Part shown: in pieces, positions 44,193-51,799 of the stretch
Layout: every line of letters starts with the position of its first letter
How positions within the stretch are numbered: the first letter of the stretch is position 1
Assembly (NCBI GenBank): GCA_018702695.1
Contig: JABIYR010000112.1
Span: 1 to 57,449 of the forward strand
Direction of reading: 5' to 3'
From: Nitrospina sp.
GTDB taxonomy: Bacteria; Nitrospinota; Nitrospinia; Nitrospinales; VA-1
DNA length: 57,449 bases
Translations under genes and position numbers: made by a program
The notes under the pieces: generated by a model
Told to the model about the DNA's origin: nothing
The model's database searches: none
Seen by the model: the letters and a program-made list of their open reading frames with translations, nothing else

Positions 44193-44657
44193 ATGACTAA
44201 ATATATAGAAGGGGATATGAACGGCAAGGGCCTGCGTTTCGGAATCGTGGTGAGCCGTTTTAACGACTTGATAACCAGCAATTTACTCAGTGGTGCGTTA
44301 TCTGCATTTGTAGAGCAGGGTGTTGATGAGAAAGATCTGGAAGTCGTACGTGTGCCCGGAGCTTTTGAAATTCCGCAAGCCGCAAAAAAACTATGCTCTT
44401 CCAGAGAGTTAGATGGCATCGTTTGTTTGGGTGCGGTGATCAAAGGTGGGACTCCTCACTTTGAGTATATTTCAGCTGAAACCAGTCGTGGGGTGGGCCA
44501 AGTGGGGTTGGAGTTTAATATCCCCGTTTTGTTTGGCGTATTGACCACGAATGACCTTGAGCAAGCGGTTGCAAGGTCAGGCTCTAACTCTTCTAATAAG
44601 GGGAGAGAGACAGCGTTGGCGGCTGTTGAAATGGCAACTTTGTTCAGGAAAATTTAA
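44193..44657 (+). CDS. ribH: 6,7-dimethyl-8-ribityllumazine synthase
   Basis: A 154-residue enzyme that joins 3,4-dihydroxy-2-butanone phosphate to the ribityl pyrimidine. VVSRFNDLITSNLLSGA, VPGAFEIPQAAKKL, LGAVIKGGTPHFEYIS and the GVLTTNDLEQA motif are all typical. It completes the rib set and is followed eight bases later by nusB. Confidence 0.96.
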   Translation: MTKYIEGDMNGKGLRFGIVVSRFNDLITSNLLSGALSAFVEQGVDEKDLEVVRVPGAFEIPQAAKKLCSSRELDGIVCLGAVIKGGTPHFEYISAETSRGVGQVGLEFNIPVLFGVLTTNDLEQAVARSGSNSSNKGRETALAAVEMATLFRKI

Positions 44658-44664
44658 GGAATTT

Positions 44665-45096
44665 ATGGGAAAGCGGCGTGCTTCACGGGAACTGGCTTTA
44701 AAATTTTTATATCAGAATGAGTTCAATCCAGACGACCTTGAAACTCAGATGGAGCAGTTTTGCGAAAGAGCAAATACGCACCCTGAAATCATCGAGTTTA
44801 TGGGGACGTTGATCGATAAGGTTTTTGATCGGTCAGAAGAGATTGATGCTCAGGTACAAAAATTTAGCGATCACTGGACGTTGGATCGTATGTCTATGAT
44901 CGACCGCAATATTCTGCGGTTGGGAATTTGTGAATTGTTATTTGACACATCCACTCCTCCTAAAGTGGTCATTAACGAAGCCGTTGAGATTTCAAAGAAA
45001 TTTGGTTCCGCAGATTCTCCGGATTTTATCAATGGAATTCTCGACAAGGTTTATAAAGAAACTCTTAAAACGGTTTCTCCCCCCACCATGAAATAA
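44665..45096 (+). CDS. nusB: Transcription antitermination factor NusB
   Basis: A 143-residue RNA-binding protein that joins NusE in rRNA antitermination. The N-terminal KRRASRELALKFLYQNEF, central DRMSMIDRNILRLGICELL and C-terminal NEAVEISKKFGSADSPDFIN are characteristic. ATG 44665, with TAAGGA upstream, is the start; longer in-frame readings run back into ribH. The ribH-nusB order is widely conserved. Confidence 0.95.
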   Translation: MGKRRASRELALKFLYQNEFNPDDLETQMEQFCERANTHPEIIEFMGTLIDKVFDRSEEIDAQVQKFSDHWTLDRMSMIDRNILRLGICELLFDTSTPPKVVINEAVEISKKFGSADSPDFINGILDKVYKETLKTVSPPTMK

Positions 45097-45107
45097 GGCG
45101 CATTTTT

Positions 45108-45836
45108 ATGCGTTATATCATCTTTTCCGATTTACACAGCAACCTCGAAGCTCTCAATCAATTTCAAACAGAGATCGAAACCATCGAGTACGATAAGTTG
45201 GTCTGCTTGGGAGATATTGTCGGTTACGGGGCAGACCCCAACCCTTGTGTTGATTGGGTGAGAGAGAAGGTCAATGTTTGTATAGCGGGGAACCATGACT
45301 GGGCGGTTGTTGAAAAGACGGAGACCGACAATTTTAATTCCTACGCTTATGATGTCTGTCTTTGGACGCGAAACGAACTGACGCAAGAAAATAAAAATTT
45401 TCTTCGCTCGCTTCCTCTAGAGCATGAAGAAGGAGGGGTTTATTGGGTGCATGCCTCGCCCTTCGAACCCGAGGCATGGCATTATGTGACCTCAAAGGTC
45501 GGGGCAAAACGTTATTTCAGGCATTTTGAAGGGTCGCTTTGTTTTGTCGGTCACTCTCACCGCCCTATTGCTATAGAGCAAACAGGAGATGGGGAGGTGA
45601 ATGAGTCGGTCGCAGAATGCTGGACCCTTGAAGCGGGAAACCGTTATATTTTTAATGATGGAAGTTTGGGGCAACCGCGTGATGGAAACCCAGACCCTTC
45701 ATTCATGGTTTATGATTCCAGCGAAAACTCGGTGACGGTTCATCGTTTTGCTTATGACCTGAGCTTGACTCAGGAAAAAATCCTCGCCAAAGGACTGCCT
45801 TTTTATCTGGCTGAACGCTTGGCTCGAGGCCGCTAA
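45108..45836 (+). CDS. Metallophosphoesterase (YfcE/MJ0936-like)
   Basis: A 242-residue calcineurin-type phosphoesterase. Metal-binding motifs are in order: FSDLHSN, GDIVGYGADPN, GNHDWAV, HASPFEPE and GHSHRP. The domain fills the protein. Relatives act on small phosphodiesters or phosphoproteins; the substrate is not evident. It follows nusB by 11 bases and is probably in the same transcript. Confidence 0.88.
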   Translation: MRYIIFSDLHSNLEALNQFQTEIETIEYDKLVCLGDIVGYGADPNPCVDWVREKVNVCIAGNHDWAVVEKTETDNFNSYAYDVCLWTRNELTQENKNFLRSLPLEHEEGGVYWVHASPFEPEAWHYVTSKVGAKRYFRHFEGSLCFVGHSHRPIAIEQTGDGEVNESVAECWTLEAGNRYIFNDGSLGQPRDGNPDPSFMVYDSSENSVTVHRFAYDLSLTQEKILAKGLPFYLAERLARGR

Positions 45837-45913
45837 ACGAATATTTTTGTTATTGGCTCACTTGACCCCAAAAGGGGGAGATGTTAAGCTGAATCAACAA
45901 AACTTCAATAAAA

Positions 45914-45925
45914 TTAACTAGTTAA
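45914..45925. promoter_or_regulatory. 12-base palindrome before the amidase gene
   Basis: TTAACTAGTTAA is perfectly self-complementary and lies 28 bases upstream of the amidase ATG. It may be a regulator site; nothing more can be said from sequence. Confidence 0.25.
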
Positions 45926-45953
45926 GGCAATCAGGCTTTTTTGAGGCCTTCTC

Positions 45954-47459
45954 ATGATGGTGCATCAAATCCACAAAAACATGAAAACGGCGGTATTTGT
46001 TGTTCTATTTCTATGCCTACAGGCTTCCTTGGCTTGGGCGGCGGCTTCGCATTCTTCGGGCGATCTCTATTATCTGGCGCAGAAATCGTATTACCAGCTC
46101 AAAAAATCTCCTGACAAACAAAAATTTCGTCACCACTGGGAAAATGTCATTCAAAAATTTTCCAAAGTGGTGAAGCATTACCCTCGCAGTCAGCAGGCTT
46201 ATAAAGCTGTTTTTACCATGGCCCGTTTGTATGCAGGGTTGAGTGGAATCTCCAAGAATTCAAAAGATTTAAACCAAGCCCTGCATTATTATAAAAAGGT
46301 TTCCAGTGACTACTCAGGCGGAACTCTGACTGACGATGCTTTGTTTGAGTCGGCCCAAATATACAAAGATAAAAAGGATTTCTCCTCGGCGGCCAAGACA
46401 TTAAAAACCATTTATGAGAAGTATCCCAAAGGCGATCAGGCTAAGAAGGCACGATTAGAATATAAGAGGCTGGCATCAGTTTCTCAGGTTGGAAAAATAA
46501 AAAAACAACCGACGACCGCTAAAATTACTCAGCCCAAAAGGCTCAAGAAGGTGAGACCGGCTAAAGTTGTTGTGAAGCAGGCGGTGTTGGCGAAACCTAA
46601 AAAACCGATCAACAAAACAACCTTAGCCAAGCAAAATAAAAAGCAAGACAAACCGGTTGCCAAATTAGTTGTGACGGCCAAAGCTAAACTGCCTGCAAAA
46701 ACACCGGTAAAAAAAGCGTTATTTAAAAAGTCAAAAGGGGGCCATCTTTTTGCCCCATCATCGAGTAAGGCTCAAACCCCTACGATTGTAGTGGACGCAG
46801 GACACGGCGGTAAAGATCAGGGCGCGAAAAGCGCAAAAGGTTTGCATGAGAAAGACATCAACCTGACCATTGCCCGGCATGTCAAAACTATTTTGGTGAA
46901 TCGATTTAAATATAGAGTGGTGATGACGCGAAAAGATGATACCTTCATCCCTCTGAAAGAAAGAAGTGAGATCGCTAATAACCGGAATGCCGAGCTGTTT
47001 GTCTCCATTCATGCCAATGCGGCAAAAAGAAAATCCGCTCATGGCATCGAAACCTATTTTCTGGGGACGACTCACAATGATGATGCACTGGCAACCGCCG
47101 CTAGAGAGAATGGCGAGCTGGTTTATTCTGTTAAAGACGATCAGGTTCAGCAGATTTTGGCAAGCCTCATTACCACCACCAAAATCAATGACTCTTCCCG
47201 TTTAGCGGGAACAGTGCAGGAAAACCTTTATAAGTCTTCTAAGAAAAAATTTCGAGAATTGAAAAACTTGGGAGTCAAAGAAGGGCCTTTTTATGTTCTA
47301 CATGGAGCCGACATGCCAAGCATTTTAGTTGAAGTTGGTTTTTTGACCAATCGCAAAGAAGCAAACATGCTGTCCAAGCCCGACTACCTCTACCGCTTGG
47401 CTTCATCCATCGCAGAAGGCATTCACAAATTCATGCTGGACAAGAGGCCTACTATTTAA
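45954..47459 (+). CDS. Exported N-acetylmuramoyl-L-alanine amidase (Amidase_3)
   Basis: A 501-residue periplasmic cell-wall amidase. A signal sequence (to about residue 33, SLAWAAA) is followed by a helical TPR/YbgF-like region at about 40-175 (LYYLAQKSYYQL, DDALFESAQIY), a Lys/Pro-rich linker at about 180-270, and the catalytic domain: IVVDAGHGGKDQGA and LHEKDINL (zinc His and Glu), ERSEIANNRNAELFVSIHAN (second His), and ILVEVGFLTNRKEA (catalytic Glu). This is the AmiC-like architecture used in daughter-cell separation, with tetratricopeptide-type repeats in place of an AMIN domain. der follows ten bases later. Confidence 0.92.
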   Translation: MMVHQIHKNMKTAVFVVLFLCLQASLAWAAASHSSGDLYYLAQKSYYQLKKSPDKQKFRHHWENVIQKFSKVVKHYPRSQQAYKAVFTMARLYAGLSGISKNSKDLNQALHYYKKVSSDYSGGTLTDDALFESAQIYKDKKDFSSAAKTLKTIYEKYPKGDQAKKARLEYKRLASVSQVGKIKKQPTTAKITQPKRLKKVRPAKVVVKQAVLAKPKKPINKTTLAKQNKKQDKPVAKLVVTAKAKLPAKTPVKKALFKKSKGGHLFAPSSSKAQTPTIVVDAGHGGKDQGAKSAKGLHEKDINLTIARHVKTILVNRFKYRVVMTRKDDTFIPLKERSEIANNRNAELFVSIHANAAKRKSAHGIETYFLGTTHNDDALATAARENGELVYSVKDDQVQQILASLITTTKINDSSRLAGTVQENLYKSSKKKFRELKNLGVKEGPFYVLHGADMPSILVEVGFLTNRKEANMLSKPDYLYRLASSIAEGIHKFMLDKRPTI

Positions 47460-47469
47460 TGGTCCAAGC

Positions 47470-48801
47470 ATGAGCACTTCTATTATTGCCATTGTTGGCA
47501 GAGCCAATGTTGGCAAGTCTACCCTCTTTAATAAGCTCACGCAGAGCCGTTCTGCTATTGTCAATGACACGCCTGGGGTCACCCGAGACAGAATGTATGG
47601 GGCCGCAGAACTTGGCAACCGCCCGGTAATAATTGTTGATACCGGGGGGGTGGATGTGGACACCGCGAACCCGATAGAGCTTCAAGTTGTTGAGCAGGCC
47701 CTTTGGGCTAGAAACGAAGCCGACTTTGTGATTGTGGTGGCAGACAATCAAACGGGGTTGACGGGGCCAGACCGTGAAATGATTTCCCAGATCCGCAGAT
47801 CGGGAAAACCTTTTTTGCTCGCTGTCAATAAAGTCGATTCGCCTTCTCACCATGAGATCCTTCCCGAGTTCTCAGAACTGGGCTTGGAAAATATTTTTCC
47901 GATTTCAGCAGAACACGGAAACGGTCTTTACGAATTGATTGAATTCGTCTCCCAAGCGTTACCTGAAGAGGACACTAACCCTGATTACCTAGAAGACAGC
48001 ATACGCATTGCGGTGATAGGTCGGCCCAATGTTGGGAAGTCTTCCTTGATCAACAAATTATTAAAATCGGAACGTTGCATCGTATCGAATATTCCCGGAA
48101 CCACTCGTGATGCCATTGATACCTTTTTGGAGTGGAATGACCGACGCTTTGTCCTGATTGATACGGCAGGCATTCGGCGTAAAGGTAAGACGAATAAGGT
48201 TCTCGATAAATTTAGCGTGATCATGGCTTTGAAAGCGCTGGACCGTTGTGATGTGGCGGTGTTGGTATTAGATGCCGCAGAGCAGGTCAGCGATCAGGAT
48301 GCAACGGTGGCAGGGTATGCGCTGGACCGTGGAAAAGCCTGTCTAATTTTAGGCAATAAATGGGATTTATCACGTGAGAGCGAAGTTACATTTAAGGAGT
48401 TTGAAGAACGCGTTCGCCATCGGCTTAAATTTTTGGAGTTTGCTCCTGTGGTGACGGTGTCGGCAAAAACAGGTTTGCGGGTGGACAAAATTCTGCCAGA
48501 GGTGGAAGGGGTTTATGAGCAGTATTCTCAGAGTATTCCTACATCATCACTCAATGAAAGTTTTGTTAAGGCTATTAACAAGAACCCAATGTCGAGTTAT
48601 CGGGGTAAGTTTATCAAGTTGTATTACGCCACTCAGGTTAAAAAACGACCGCCCACCTTTAAGTGTTTCATAAATTATCCAGAAGGCATTCACTTTTCTT
48701 ATCGGCGTTATTTGATCAACAGTCTTCGGAAAACGTTTGGATTTTCCGGGACTCCAGTTCGTCTCATTTTGGCTGGAAAAAGAAAAATCGACGAACCTTG
48801 A
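47470..48801 (+). CDS. der: Ribosome-assembly GTPase Der (EngA)
   Basis: A 443-residue GTPase with two tandem G domains, needed for 50S ribosome maturation. The first P-loop is GRANVGKST, the second GRPNVGKSS, with DTPGVTRDRMYG and NIPGTTRDAID as the switch regions, NKVD and NKWD as specificity motifs, and a C-terminal KH-like domain ending near KRKI. Full length. It is convergent with the slyD-like gene. Confidence 0.97.
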   Translation: MSTSIIAIVGRANVGKSTLFNKLTQSRSAIVNDTPGVTRDRMYGAAELGNRPVIIVDTGGVDVDTANPIELQVVEQALWARNEADFVIVVADNQTGLTGPDREMISQIRRSGKPFLLAVNKVDSPSHHEILPEFSELGLENIFPISAEHGNGLYELIEFVSQALPEEDTNPDYLEDSIRIAVIGRPNVGKSSLINKLLKSERCIVSNIPGTTRDAIDTFLEWNDRRFVLIDTAGIRRKGKTNKVLDKFSVIMALKALDRCDVAVLVLDAAEQVSDQDATVAGYALDRGKACLILGNKWDLSRESEVTFKEFEERVRHRLKFLEFAPVVTVSAKTGLRVDKILPEVEGVYEQYSQSIPTSSLNESFVKAINKNPMSSYRGKFIKLYYATQVKKRPPTFKCFINYPEGIHFSYRRYLINSLRKTFGFSGTPVRLILAGKRKIDEP

Positions 48802-48860
48802 ATAGCCCTCTGCTATTCTGAGCCCTGTTGACATGAATCGTGGTTTATCGAACGTTCCTT

Positions 48861-49343
48861 CTAGTGGTGGTGCGCTCCGCCTTCACCGTGGGCATGACCA
48901 TGAGTCAACTCTTCTTCTGTGGCTTCACGAATCCCCGTGATTTCAACTGCAAAATGCAGAGTTTCGCCCGCTAAAGGGTGGTTGCCATCGACATCAATCT
49001 GGTCCCCTTCTATGCCTTTTACCATGAAGACGATGCGTCGCTCGCCATCTTCTGCTTCAAACTGCATACCCGGTTTAATGTCAGCATCTTTGGGGAAGTT
49101 CGATCGCTCAACCTTCAGTCTTAGGCTGGGCATCAAATCGCCATAACCTTCGGCCGGGGGAACGGTGACTTCTTTTTTATCTCCAATAGCCAACCCTTCA
49201 AGTGCTTTTTCTAGGCCCGGAACAATCTGTCCTTTACCGTGTAGATAAGCAAAGGGTTGGTTTTTGTCGGCCCGGTCTAATTCTTCTCCGGCCGCATTTT
49301 TGAGACAATAACTCATGTTGACCACTGAATCTTTCTTAATCAT
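48861..49343 (-). CDS. slyD: SlyD-like FKBP-type peptidyl-prolyl isomerase (cytosolic)
   Basis: A 160-residue prolyl isomerase and chaperone. The FKBP halves (SYCLKNAAGEELDR, QIVPGLEKALEGLAIGDKKE) flank an insert-in-flap domain, and DGNHPLAGETLHFAVEI closes the fold. The tail is His-rich (HGHAHGEGGAHHH), as in nickel-binding SlyD. The ATG at 49343, with AAGGA seven bases before, is chosen over a longer frame from 49373. There is no signal peptide. An exported paralogue lies just upstream. Confidence 0.93.
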   Translation of the reverse strand: MIKKDSVVNMSYCLKNAAGEELDRADKNQPFAYLHGKGQIVPGLEKALEGLAIGDKKEVTVPPAEGYGDLMPSLRLKVERSNFPKDADIKPGMQFEAEDGERRIVFMVKGIEGDQIDVDGNHPLAGETLHFAVEITGIREATEEELTHGHAHGEGGAHHH

Positions 49344-49398
49344 CGATAATCCTTTCAATAAAATAATTGTCACTTGTCCGCTCAGGAAGTGAGCAAAA

Positions 49399-49917
49399 TT
49401 AATGTGATATTTTCACAACTTTGATTTCAAAGGTCAAAGCCTTGCCTGCCAAAGGGTGGTTCATATCAAGGGTAATATGTTCTGGTGTGACCTCGGTAAT
49501 AAATGCACGCATTTGCTGTTCTCCGGGGCCACCGACGAGTAATCCCATGCCCACTTTGGGTTCTCGGTCTTTAGGGATTTCTGCTCGAGGGACCTGCTGA
49601 ATCAGCTTGGGGTTGCTATCGCCATAGGCTTCAGCGGGTAAGAGGGTGAATTTCTTCTCCTCCCCCAAGTTCATTCCCAAAACGGCTTTTTCAAATCCCG
49701 GAATAACACGTCTCGTCCCCACCTCAAACTGCATGGGTGAATCATGTTTGCTGGATGCGTCAAATACCGTGCCGTCGCTCAGCGAACCTGTATACTCAAG
49801 GGTGACCTTATCTCCATTAGCAACAGGAGCTGGGTTCGCCTGAGAAATCTGCATCGGGGCACTGAATGCAGAAATTAAAATGGCAAGAATAATGGGAGAA
49901 AATTTGAACCATTGCAT
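49399..49917 (-). CDS. Exported SlyD-like FKBP-type peptidyl-prolyl isomerase
   Basis: A 172-residue relative of the gene downstream, but with a signal peptide (hydrophobic to about residue 24, then SQANPA) and no His-rich tail. It shows VTLEYTGSLSDGTVFDASS, RRVIPGFEKAVLGMNLGEEKK, an insert-in-flap domain and DMNHPLAGKALTFEIKVV. It would act on periplasmic proteins. AAGGGTGA precedes the ATG. An intrinsic terminator-like hairpin at 49944-49974 lies in its own leader, an unusual place that suggests attenuation. Confidence 0.92.
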   Translation of the reverse strand: MQWFKFSPIILAILISAFSAPMQISQANPAPVANGDKVTLEYTGSLSDGTVFDASSKHDSPMQFEVGTRRVIPGFEKAVLGMNLGEEKKFTLLPAEAYGDSNPKLIQQVPRAEIPKDREPKVGMGLLVGGPGEQQMRAFITEVTPEHITLDMNHPLAGKALTFEIKVVKISH

Positions 49918-49943
49918 AGCGTCACCCTTTTATTATGACGTGA

Positions 49944-49974
49944 TGAAAAAAAGGTCATCCTTGAAGATGACCTT
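49944..49974 (-). terminator. Terminator-like hairpin in the leader of the exported FKBP gene
   Basis: On the minus strand AAGGTCATC and GATGACCTT form a 9-base stem with a 6-base loop, ending in a run of seven U. This is a good intrinsic terminator, but it lies 27 bases upstream of the FKBP ATG and not after any leftward gene. Confidence 0.65.
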
Positions 49975-50199
49975 GTAGAAAGTTTTTGAAGCTATCTGAT
50001 AATGCATCGACTAATTATATAAACAAGATTTTGCCATTTTCAGAACATTCTGTCAATTACTGAGACCGTTGTTTTTACTAATGAATCTCTAGCCTTTCTA
50101 GCACGAGGTCGATTGGGGTGTTGGCATCAAAGCTTGAAGGCAGGAAGGTGCCGTATTAATTTTGACATTTGATGCATAATTTGGAATGTTTATAGGTCT

Positions 50200-50224
50200 A
50201 AAGTACTTAATATAAAAGTACTTT
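50200..50224. repeat. Inverted repeat upstream of the IHF/HU gene
   Basis: AAAGTACTT and AAGTACTTT, perfect 9-base arms with a 7-base spacer, about 110 bases upstream of the TTG start. It could be an autoregulatory or other operator. Confidence 0.4.
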
Positions 50225-50335
50225 GATGTAAAGACGTGGTATGTTTATCTTGAAATTTGATCATCAGTTATGAAGAGCATTATCATGATAGGCTGTAAAT
50301 GTTAGATAAGATTATCGTTGTTCGAGGAGTTAGTT

Positions 50336-50665
50336 TTGAATAAAGCTGATTTAAATGGAACTCTGGTGAAAGCGGATATTGTCGATCAGGTCTACGACAA
50401 GGTCGGGTTCACGCGTCATGAAGCGGCACAGGCTGTCGAAGTTTTGTTTGACGAAATCAAGTCTGAATTGGCGCTAGGAAATAATGTTCGTATCTCAAGG
50501 TTCGCCAGTTTTATATTGCGAGAAAAAAAAGCTCGGAATGCTCGTAACCCAAAAACGGGAGAAACGATTCGCATTCAACCGCGAACGGTTTTAACTTTTA
50601 AACCCAGCAAGCAATTGCTGGACTCTACCAACCACTTTTCTTGCGATGACTCCTCAGATACCTGA
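50336..50665 (+). CDS. ihfA: Integration host factor / HU-family DNA-binding protein (IHF alpha-like)
   Basis: A 109-residue DNA-bending protein. Helices ([20 protein letters not shown]), the beta saddle ([20 protein letters not shown]) and the arm ([20 protein letters not shown]) are complete. It begins with TTG at 50336, six bases after GAGGAG; an earlier TTG at 50318 would place that ribosome site inside the gene. It overlaps the MerR gene by 20 bases, an ihfA-merR order also known in other Gram-negatives. IHF often assists sigma-54 promoters. Confidence 0.93.
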   Translation: MNKADLNGTLVKADIVDQVYDKVGFTRHEAAQAVEVLFDEIKSELALGNNVRISRFASFILREKKARNARNPKTGETIRIQPRTVLTFKPSKQLLDSTNHFSCDDSSDT

Positions 50666-51008
50666 TAAATTATTTTTTAAAATTGGTGAAGTGGCTGATC
50701 TTGCCGGTGTGGAACAGCATGTTTTGCGCTATTGGGAAGATGAAATTGATGCGCTGAAACCGACTAAAAACAAGTCGGGGCAGAGGTTGTATCAGAAAAA
50801 AGATGTCGAGTTGGTCTTAAATATAAAACGACTTCTTTATGAAGAGAAATTCACCATTGCTGGTGCCAAAAATAAGCTCAAGAAGTTTAAGAAAAAAGAA
50901 ACTCAGTTGGATTTTGCCTTTGACCGTGAAGCTTTTCTGGATTGGAAGAGGGGGTTGAAGAGTGACTTGGAATCGATCTTAGAATCGCTGGATGACCGGG
51001 AACGCTGA
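50646..51008 (+). CDS. MerR-family transcriptional regulator
   Basis: A 120-residue regulator. The N-terminal winged helix ([40 protein letters not shown]) is followed by a helix ([20 protein letters not shown]) and a lysine-rich coil. There is no C-terminal ligand domain or metal-binding cysteines. It overlaps the IHF gene and is followed by a two-way terminator. Targets are unknown. Confidence 0.92.
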   Translation: MTPQIPDKLFFKIGEVADLAGVEQHVLRYWEDEIDALKPTKNKSGQRLYQKKDVELVLNIKRLLYEEKFTIAGAKNKLKKFKKKETQLDFAFDREAFLDWKRGLKSDLESILESLDDRER

Positions 51009-51073
51009 AAACAGGTCTTGGCGTTTTTTCCCCTGCTTAGCAGGGATGGTTTGAAAAGGGCAGGAGGGGATAT

Positions 51074-51108
51074 AAAAAAACCTCCCGGTAATAACCGAGA
51101 GGCTTTTC
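51074..51108. terminator. Bidirectional intrinsic terminator between merR and the peroxiredoxin-like gene
   Basis: CCTCCCGGT and ACCGAGAGG form a 9-base stem with one G-U pair (on the minus strand) and a 4-base loop. The run of A at 51074-51080 gives seven U on the minus strand, and CTTTTCTT gives U on the plus strand, so it serves both convergent genes. Confidence 0.85.
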
Positions 51109-51123
51109 TTGTCTGATATTTTT

Positions 51124-51597
51124 TTATGAAAAACCTTTTTTTGCAACTGCTAGTAAGCCATCAAGAGTTCGACAACCGAGTAGCTCGGCATCTTCTCGAG
51201 CCACTTGTTCCCCGCTTGCATCCACCGCAATGACAGATCGTTGTAAATAACGGCTTTTTACCCCTTCTAGGGTTAGCTTGTTGGCATTGCCAAATTCCTG
51301 ACTCACATCCTGATAGATATGAGGGAGGCCTCGTCCGGCATTGCTCAGAATATCGGTTCCCACAATTACAACGACTTCATCAGCCCCTGCGTCCTTAAAT
51401 TTATCCATATTATCCTTAACAAGGTCAAACTCCTTGTTGCAGAAGCCACCCGCGCCGGGCAGGGTGACAATGAGTCTTTTGCCCTTGATATCATTAATAG
51501 ACTGTTCTTGCTCCAGAGGAGTCGAAGCGGCTTTTTCTACTGACCATTCTGGGTTTAATCTGATTAGTTGTACGTCACTGCCTGGCAGGGTTGCCAT
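51124..51597 (-). CDS. Divergent peroxiredoxin-like (redoxin fold) protein
   Basis: A 157-residue protein that resembles peroxiredoxins of the Prx5/redoxin type: GKRLIVTLPGAGGFCNKEF sits where family members have a PGAFTPxCTKE-like loop, and RSVIAVDASGEQVARED matches the usual late strand pair. The active-site loop lacks the conserved Thr and is one residue shorter before the Cys, so peroxidase activity is uncertain. A second cysteine lies in LLGCRTLDG near the C-terminus. It stands alone, with a strong terminator downstream. Confidence 0.75.
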   Translation of the reverse strand: MATLPGSDVQLIRLNPEWSVEKAASTPLEQEQSINDIKGKRLIVTLPGAGGFCNKEFDLVKDNMDKFKDAGADEVVVIVGTDILSNAGRGLPHIYQDVSQEFGNANKLTLEGVKSRYLQRSVIAVDASGEQVAREDAELLGCRTLDGLLAVAKKGFS

Positions 51598-51799
51598 AAA
51601 AAAACCTCCTTAATTTAGCGTTTGTTAAGAGACCCTTCTAAGATGCTTTGTGAGGGTAGAAGGTTGCGAAAATTGTGCAATAAATATTCTTTCAAAATAA
51701 CATGTTAACTATTTGATTTTATAGGTTGAGCTATTATGGAAAAATAATGCCGGTTCTGTTAACCTAAATATGTCGATAATTTTGGAGGTTTCAGAACCA

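Larger units (their letters stand above)
49918..50335. other. Divergent intergenic region, 418 bases
   Basis: Separates the leftward exported FKBP gene from the rightward IHF/HU gene. It holds the leader terminator (49944-49974), a possible minus-strand promoter (TTGACA at 50051-50056, CAAAAT at 50028-50033, 17 bases apart), and a 25-base inverted repeat at 50200-50224. No RNA gene is recognised. Confidence 0.5.

Noticed and set aside
48800-48818. Terminator after der
   Set aside because: A 7-base stem (GAATAGC/GCTATTC) exists but has no U run and overlaps the stop codon; too weak to call.
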